From positions 25,991,322 through 26,055,321 of the forward strand of contig OY992835.1 of NCBI GenBank assembly GCA_963921425.1: a stretch of 64,000 bases of DNA. Reading direction: 5' to 3'. Shown in pieces: positions 59,578 through 64,000 of the stretch. The first letter of the stretch is position 1. Each line of letters opens with the position of its first letter. The position numbers were made by a program, and so were the translations under genes. Under the pieces are notes generated by a model. The model did not search any database. It was not told the DNA's origin and saw nothing but the letters and a program-made list of their open reading frames with translations. This DNA is from Dryas octopetala. Taxonomy: Eukaryota > Streptophyta > Magnoliopsida > Rosales > Rosaceae.

Positions 59578-61828
59578 TTGCTAATTAAACACGTCTAGGC
59601 TCACACTCTTATATATAGAACCCAATTCACCAAGTCAATCGGCGAATCCAATAAAGTAATAAATAGAAAAAGGTTGGTGAAAAAATATTAAAAAGAGTAG
59701 TCTGCTTCTTCGTGAAAAGTGAGTCAAAATCTTGTAGAATAAAAGAAGATTCGGTCTCCTCTCCCTGTCATCGAATACCATTTCATACCCTTAATTTGAG
59801 CTGCAGATTAACCACATAACCATCACTAGCAACTTTGTTTTTTGGTCGAAGGATCACTATGGCAACTTAAATGGTGTTATTAAGACAGGCCACATGTTGA
59901 CATCAACTCGTGTATTTATGGATTGCTCATTTGATTCTCGTTTTTTCTGTTTTCTATTCAATTGGCATTCTTATCATCTTTTTCAATCCACAAAAATAAC
60001 TAAAAAAAAGTATTAATAATGCTATAAATAATAAATAAGTGACTTTTTTATCAAAAGAAAATAAATAATAAGAACATGCGAGTAGATAATATGGTAAATT
60101 TTAATTTATTATAAATAAATGAGATTTAGGATATGTCAGCCAACAAATAAATAAGTAAAATACTGACACAGTAGTACAATTTTTTTTGCTTTCTAAACTT
60201 TACTAAAATGAATGTTGAAATGCCTCATCTGGCTTGAAGAATTGAAGTTTGAAATGGAAAAATAATTTTATTCTCATGTTTAGTAAGTGAATTATAAGAA
60301 AGTAATTCATACTCCATGGAAAAATGATCCCCAAAAGAGGGAAAAATGAAACCCTGAATTTCATTTTTTTTTTCCCATAGAAAAATAGTACTTACAAGTT
60401 TTCACTTTTCAATATCAAATTGTCCCTATTAACAATTAAAGATATCAATTATAATAATATTTTTATCTTTTATATATATAATAAATGAGAATGTATTTGG
60501 AAAATTAAAATATTTTTATTTCTTATTTTGAGACAAACCAAATATAAGAATGAAAATAAAAAATTATTTTATAATTACTTTCCTAGTATTATTTCCTTTT
60601 TAATGAAAAATATATGAGAACTGATTTCCAGTCATTCGGCAAACTAAACAAGGCCAAAATGGTAGAGAACTTGTGGCATCCGAAGACGGCAGAGTGGCGG
60701 AGTGGGTTTGTAGTGGTAAGTTGGTGGTACTGATGATTGCGGTAGTTGTGGAAGTTGCACAGAAACTTTTACTGAAGGCCGTTGAAGATGCCCTTGGCCC
60801 CTTGGCGCCTTGACCCAATGACCCAATCACCAGTGGGCTTTCAGTCAAACTACCAAACTATCAAGTAGGCAGAAACAATTATATCTTTAATCTTTAATTT
60901 TTAATATTATAAAGTCTTGAAAAAAAGTTTGGTGTTACGTACTTCACTAAAAATATGATGGTTTAAAGTATCTTTTACTCAACAAAGAAGTCACGTTAAA
61001 ACATCTTAATAAATGAGGATATAATTGTAAATATAACAATTAAAATAAAATTTTAAAAATAAAAAATATCCTATTACTTTAAAATTAGGAAAACGTAATA
61101 AGACTCTGCATGTCAAGATGCTAATCTTTTATAATTTGAGTACAAGAAGATTAATGAATTTGAGAAATTTCATGCCAAATGGAGCGAAAGGGTGGGCACC
61201 AATCTATCCTATATAATAATTTGAGTACAACCAATTTAATGAATTTGAGAAATTTCATGCCAATTGGGCAAAACTCAAAAGGATGGCCACCGAAACTTGG
61301 CATCAGACTTTGGTAGGTACGAGCTTCATTGGACTTCACTTGCACTTACCTAAACAATTTTGTAATTGACATTATTTATTGGGATATGTTCGTTCACATT
61401 GATGGTCGGTGTTCTTTTGCTAAAAACACAAACCATAACAAAAAAACACGTTGAACCAGTGGCCATATGGTGTGCCACTGCTACATATAATATCAGCATC
61501 AGTTTTGTGTAAGTGTGAAACAAGAAAAGATGAGTCAAGATTGAGACCATTCCATTTCTTTTTCTCTACCGGACTACCATTTGGTTTATGCAGCTTTATA
61601 TTTTAGCCTTTTTCTCATAGAAAGATTTTTAATTGTTTTATTTTTTAGATCCTCAATTGCCTTTGTATATCACCCTTCATCTTAGGTTTTCATAATAAAG
61701 TATTCATGCTAGCCTTTTTTATTCATTTATTTCTTTCTGTCGTATGAATATGAATTATTAAGTTTTGGTCAACAACTTCGGGCCGGTGGAAGATATTAAT
61801 TAAGGAAGAAACTAAACCGCATTTGAAA
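59578..61828. other. Intergenic upstream of the SDR gene
   Basis: AT-rich. Contains a direct repeat at 61139-61262 in which AATGAATTTGAGAAATTTCA recurs about 88 bp apart. The GC-richer part at 60600-60840 may be transposon remnant. No gene recognised. Confidence 0.5.
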
Positions 61829-61836
61829 ATAAATAG

Positions 61837-62594
61837 TCAGGGGTGGGCAAGAGATTGGGTTTGTATTGGGGGGGGGGGGGGGCTTACCTCATATCGTTCC
61901 CATCTCATGATTTGAGTTCCGGATCGGTAATGAGGGTTTTGGGGTTATGGTACCATCTTGAAATTGGGTTGGGTGGATGAGACTTACCTCATCTCGTTCC
62001 CATCTCATGATTTGAGTTCAGGATCGGTACGAGACGGGATGAGGGTTTTGGGATTATGGTACCATCTCGTCCCGTACCAAATTGGTTCGGTACGGGTTCG
62101 GTACCATCCCGATCCCAAACTAAAAAATAATAAAAATTCAATTTTTATTCAAGATTCATCCTCAAATAATAACCTGTAAACATAACAAATGACCTTTTAA
62201 ATGATCTTGTAAACTTAGTCCATGAAACTTACAAAACAAATACAAACTTACAAAGCAAACCAAGTAAAGTTTAAGATAATAAACAAAACATTACATGCTT
62301 CAACACTTTCATAAAATTTAAGTTCTTCAAGACAAAATTTATCTTCTAAATCCAAGTTAAAAAATGAATTGGACTTAGTGATATTTGAGCCTATTAAATT
62401 AAATAATTAAATTTTTAATTAAATTTTAATTAATCGGTACGGGATGAGACCATCTCGGTATTGAACCTTCAGGACCGATCACATCCCGTTTGAGATCGGT
62501 ACAGTACGGGATTGGAAAAAAAAAAAAACGGGATGAGACCAAACGATACGGAATGGTATGGTTTCGGTATTTTCGGTCTTAATGCCCACCCCTA
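61837..62594. mobile_element. hAT-type non-autonomous element
   Basis: Ends AGGGGTGGGCA (left, from 61839) and TGCCCACCCCTA (right) are inverted copies. The flanks ATAAATAG (61829-61836) and ATAAATAC (62595-62602) match at seven of eight bases, fitting an 8-bp target duplication. The interior carries ACGGGATGAG and GGTACGGG words and a near-perfect tandem duplication of about 100 bp (61884-61980 and 61984-62070, containing CGTTCCCATCTCATGATTTG). A G-run of 14 lies at 61869-61882. No transposase. Confidence 0.7.
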
Positions 62595-63326
62595 ATAAAT
62601 ACACGTTTTCGTCTAAGCTCGTGAGAAAAACATGCCAAATAAAGAAGTGCGAGAGGATCAGGAAATAGAAAATTTAATCTCACTAGGAACATGTGGCTAA
62701 ATTCCCATGGCACATAAGAAGTAAACTTTAGATGGAACATGGGGCTATATTCGAATTTGACCAATAGCCAAGAGGCCAAGATTATAACTTACGGCTTATT
62801 TTGCTTATATTTGGCGAAAAAAACAAAAAAACGCTTTTAGATTCTAAAAATATTTGGAAGTGCTTTCGAGTGAAGTACCCACTAGGTACTTTCTTAGGAA
62901 GCGATTCTAAGTATATTAACAAAAAGAAGCACTTGAATTTTTTTCAAAAAAATTTATAAATTTTTAACAAAAACACTTCTAATGAAAGCGTTATTGAGCA
63001 AGCTTCCTATATAATCACTCCCAAACAAGCCCTTAATAAATGAACACAATCTCATTATTTTTTGTATGCAAATAAACCAAATCTTTAATTACCAAACTCC
63101 CTCCTCAACCCTGAATTGAGGAAATAACATACATACCAAAACTAAAAATTGTAATGTTGCATTCCAATTTTTTTTTTTCCCATTTTTGAAATAAGAATTT
63201 GAACTTAAAACATTTCTAACATTGTAAAAATAAATATAAAAAAATCATTAACTCTCAATATTTTGCATCCCAATTTGAAGTGCAGCATCTTGCAAATATC
63301 TTAGCCAATAAAATTTTAAAAAATAA

Positions 63327-63418
63327 AAGTTTTTTTTGTCTAAATAATAAAATAAAAGTTGAAAGCACTAATTCCTGGTATATAAACTTTTATTTTATTA
63401 TTTAGACAAAAAAAACTT
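63327..63418. repeat. Perfect 34-bp inverted repeat
   Basis: 63327-63360 (AAGTTTTTTTTGTCTAAATA...) is exactly complementary to 63385-63418, with a 24-nt spacer. Probably a small fold-back element. Confidence 0.85.
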
Positions 63419-63552
63419 ATATTTGTCCAATGTGTAGTGAAAATATGTTTGCAGTCGCGGTTTCAATTTTATGATCATGTTTCAGTTTTCTGATGCAGTT
63501 TCAATTTGCAGTTTTAGTTTGCAATTTCAGTTTGGCGCTTGCTGAAGTTGTT

Positions 63553-63670
63553 TTGGGTGAGTTGGGCTTGTGTTAGTTTCAATTTTTAATTTTGAGTGGG
63601 TTGGACTTGTGTTAGTTTCAGTTTTTATTTTGGGTGGGTTATGCTTGTGTTAGTTTAAGTTTTTTATTGA
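63553..63670. repeat. Three-copy tandem repeat of about 40 bp
   Basis: GGGTGGGTT..CTTGTGTTAG TTTCA-type units recur with the core CTTGTGTTAGTTTCA at 63568, 63607 and, changed, 63646. Confidence 0.75.
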
Positions 63671-63904
63671 GCCTTCTAGAATGCTATCTGTAAGTTAAAT
63701 TTGTGTGTTAAAAGTGATTTTAGTTAAGTTTTTACATTGTCAATACCTTAAAATTAAAATACTCAAGAAAAAATTTAGTTTATCCTAAAAGGTAGCCCAA
63801 ATGCCCCAAACCCAACTACCCAAGCCCTTCAAAGCCCAAATCTGTCAGCGCTGGCTCGTATTTTACGACAAAGCCCAGAACTCTCAGTCTGCAAACCGCG
63901 AAAC

Positions 63905-64000
63905 ATGGCGAGCTCCGTTATCGCTTTCAAGCCATTAACAGGCCGGAGAGCGCTCGAATCCGCAACCCCATTCGCGCCCAAACCACGATCAAGGCAGGCG
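63905..64000 (+). CDS. 5' end of a gene, possibly encoding a plastid-targeted protein (partial)
   Basis: ATG at 63905 opens 32 codons to the window edge: MASSVIAFKPLTGRRALESA followed by TPFAPKPRSRQA. The Ala/Ser-rich, basic, acid-poor start preceded by MAS looks like a chloroplast transit peptide. The upstream 110 bp carry several AGCCCA words (site II type), common in promoters of nuclear genes for organelle and translation proteins. Too short to identify the product; the frame is open to the end. Confidence 0.6.
   Translation, partial: MASSVIAFKPLTGRRALESATPFAPKPRSRQA

Larger units (their letters stand above)
62603..63904. other. Intergenic before the last gene
   Basis: AT-rich with the perfect inverted repeat at 63327-63418 and T-rich short repeats at 63470-63670. 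The last 110 bp hold AGCCCA/AAGCCC site II-type words. Confidence 0.5.

Noticed and set aside
60600..60848. 82-aa minus-strand Ser/Thr-rich ORF
   Set aside because: No conserved features; located in probable transposon remnant.

Overview
This window is nuclear DNA from a flowering plant. The genes have GT-AG introns and plant-only families: DUF3339, WRKY, SBP-box and MIKC MADS genes, a class III peroxidase and MIR171. The AT-rich intergenic DNA is full of plant DNA transposons, TRIM retroelements and (TC)n microsatellites. The protein sequences look eudicot (rosid). Rosaceae is my best guess from the repeats and the FLC-type MADS protein, but that is inference.

Layout. 0-10 kb is a compact housekeeping and metabolic block: SEC61 gamma (-), a ZNF511-type zinc-finger protein (-), a secreted class III peroxidase (+) and a nodulin-like/NFD4-type major facilitator (-). 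A GC-skewed Mutator-type element with a perfect 9-bp target duplication follows (10.07-11.12 kb), then fold-back MITEs and a tRNA-Ser(UGA) gene at 13.5 kb. From 14.3 to 21.1 kb lie five tiny intronless DUF3339 membrane-protein genes in strictly alternating orientation. A 1.6-kb hAT element with a perfect 8-bp target duplication sits between the fourth and fifth.

22.4-32.3 kb is one long minus-strand MIKC-type MADS-box gene of FLC type. It has seven exons of canonical length (229 aa) and a 6.1-kb first intron holding a three-LTR TRIM array; a second TRIM lies in intron 4. Upstream of it is a long (TC)n tract and an apparently complete PIF/Harbinger transposon (33.39-36.81 kb) whose single gene fuses a SANT domain to a DDE transposase. 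A 0.74-kb block of MADS intron 1 is repeated at 39.4-40.2 kb.

40.5-46.9 kb holds a small polyQ/DUF761-like gene, a MIR171 hairpin (-), an unexplained 27-bp perfect hairpin, and an SPL13-type SBP-box gene (-) with a miR156 site. 48.4-52 kb is repeats, including a 1.45-kb Pack-MULE that carries the 5' end of an ATL RING-H2 gene and has itself received a poly(A)-tailed retroposon. 52.6-54.2 kb is a WRKY45/75-type gene, 56.8-59.6 kb an atypical SDR protein, 61.8-62.6 kb a second hAT-type element, and at 63.9 kb a gene begins and runs off the window.

The genes are independent plant transcription units, not operons. The functional theme, as inference, is that three regulators of flowering or phase change (FLC-type MADS, the miR156 target SPL13, and MIR171) lie within about 25 kb. 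From memory, SEC61 gamma, the MFS gene and SPL13 are near one another on Arabidopsis chromosome 5, and DUF3339, WRKY45 and this SDR on chromosome 3, which suggests ancestral microsynteny. No previously undescribed molecular system is evident. The most unusual things are the mobile elements: gene-capturing Mutator-type elements, the SANT-transposase fusion, and the multi-LTR TRIM with its repeated block.
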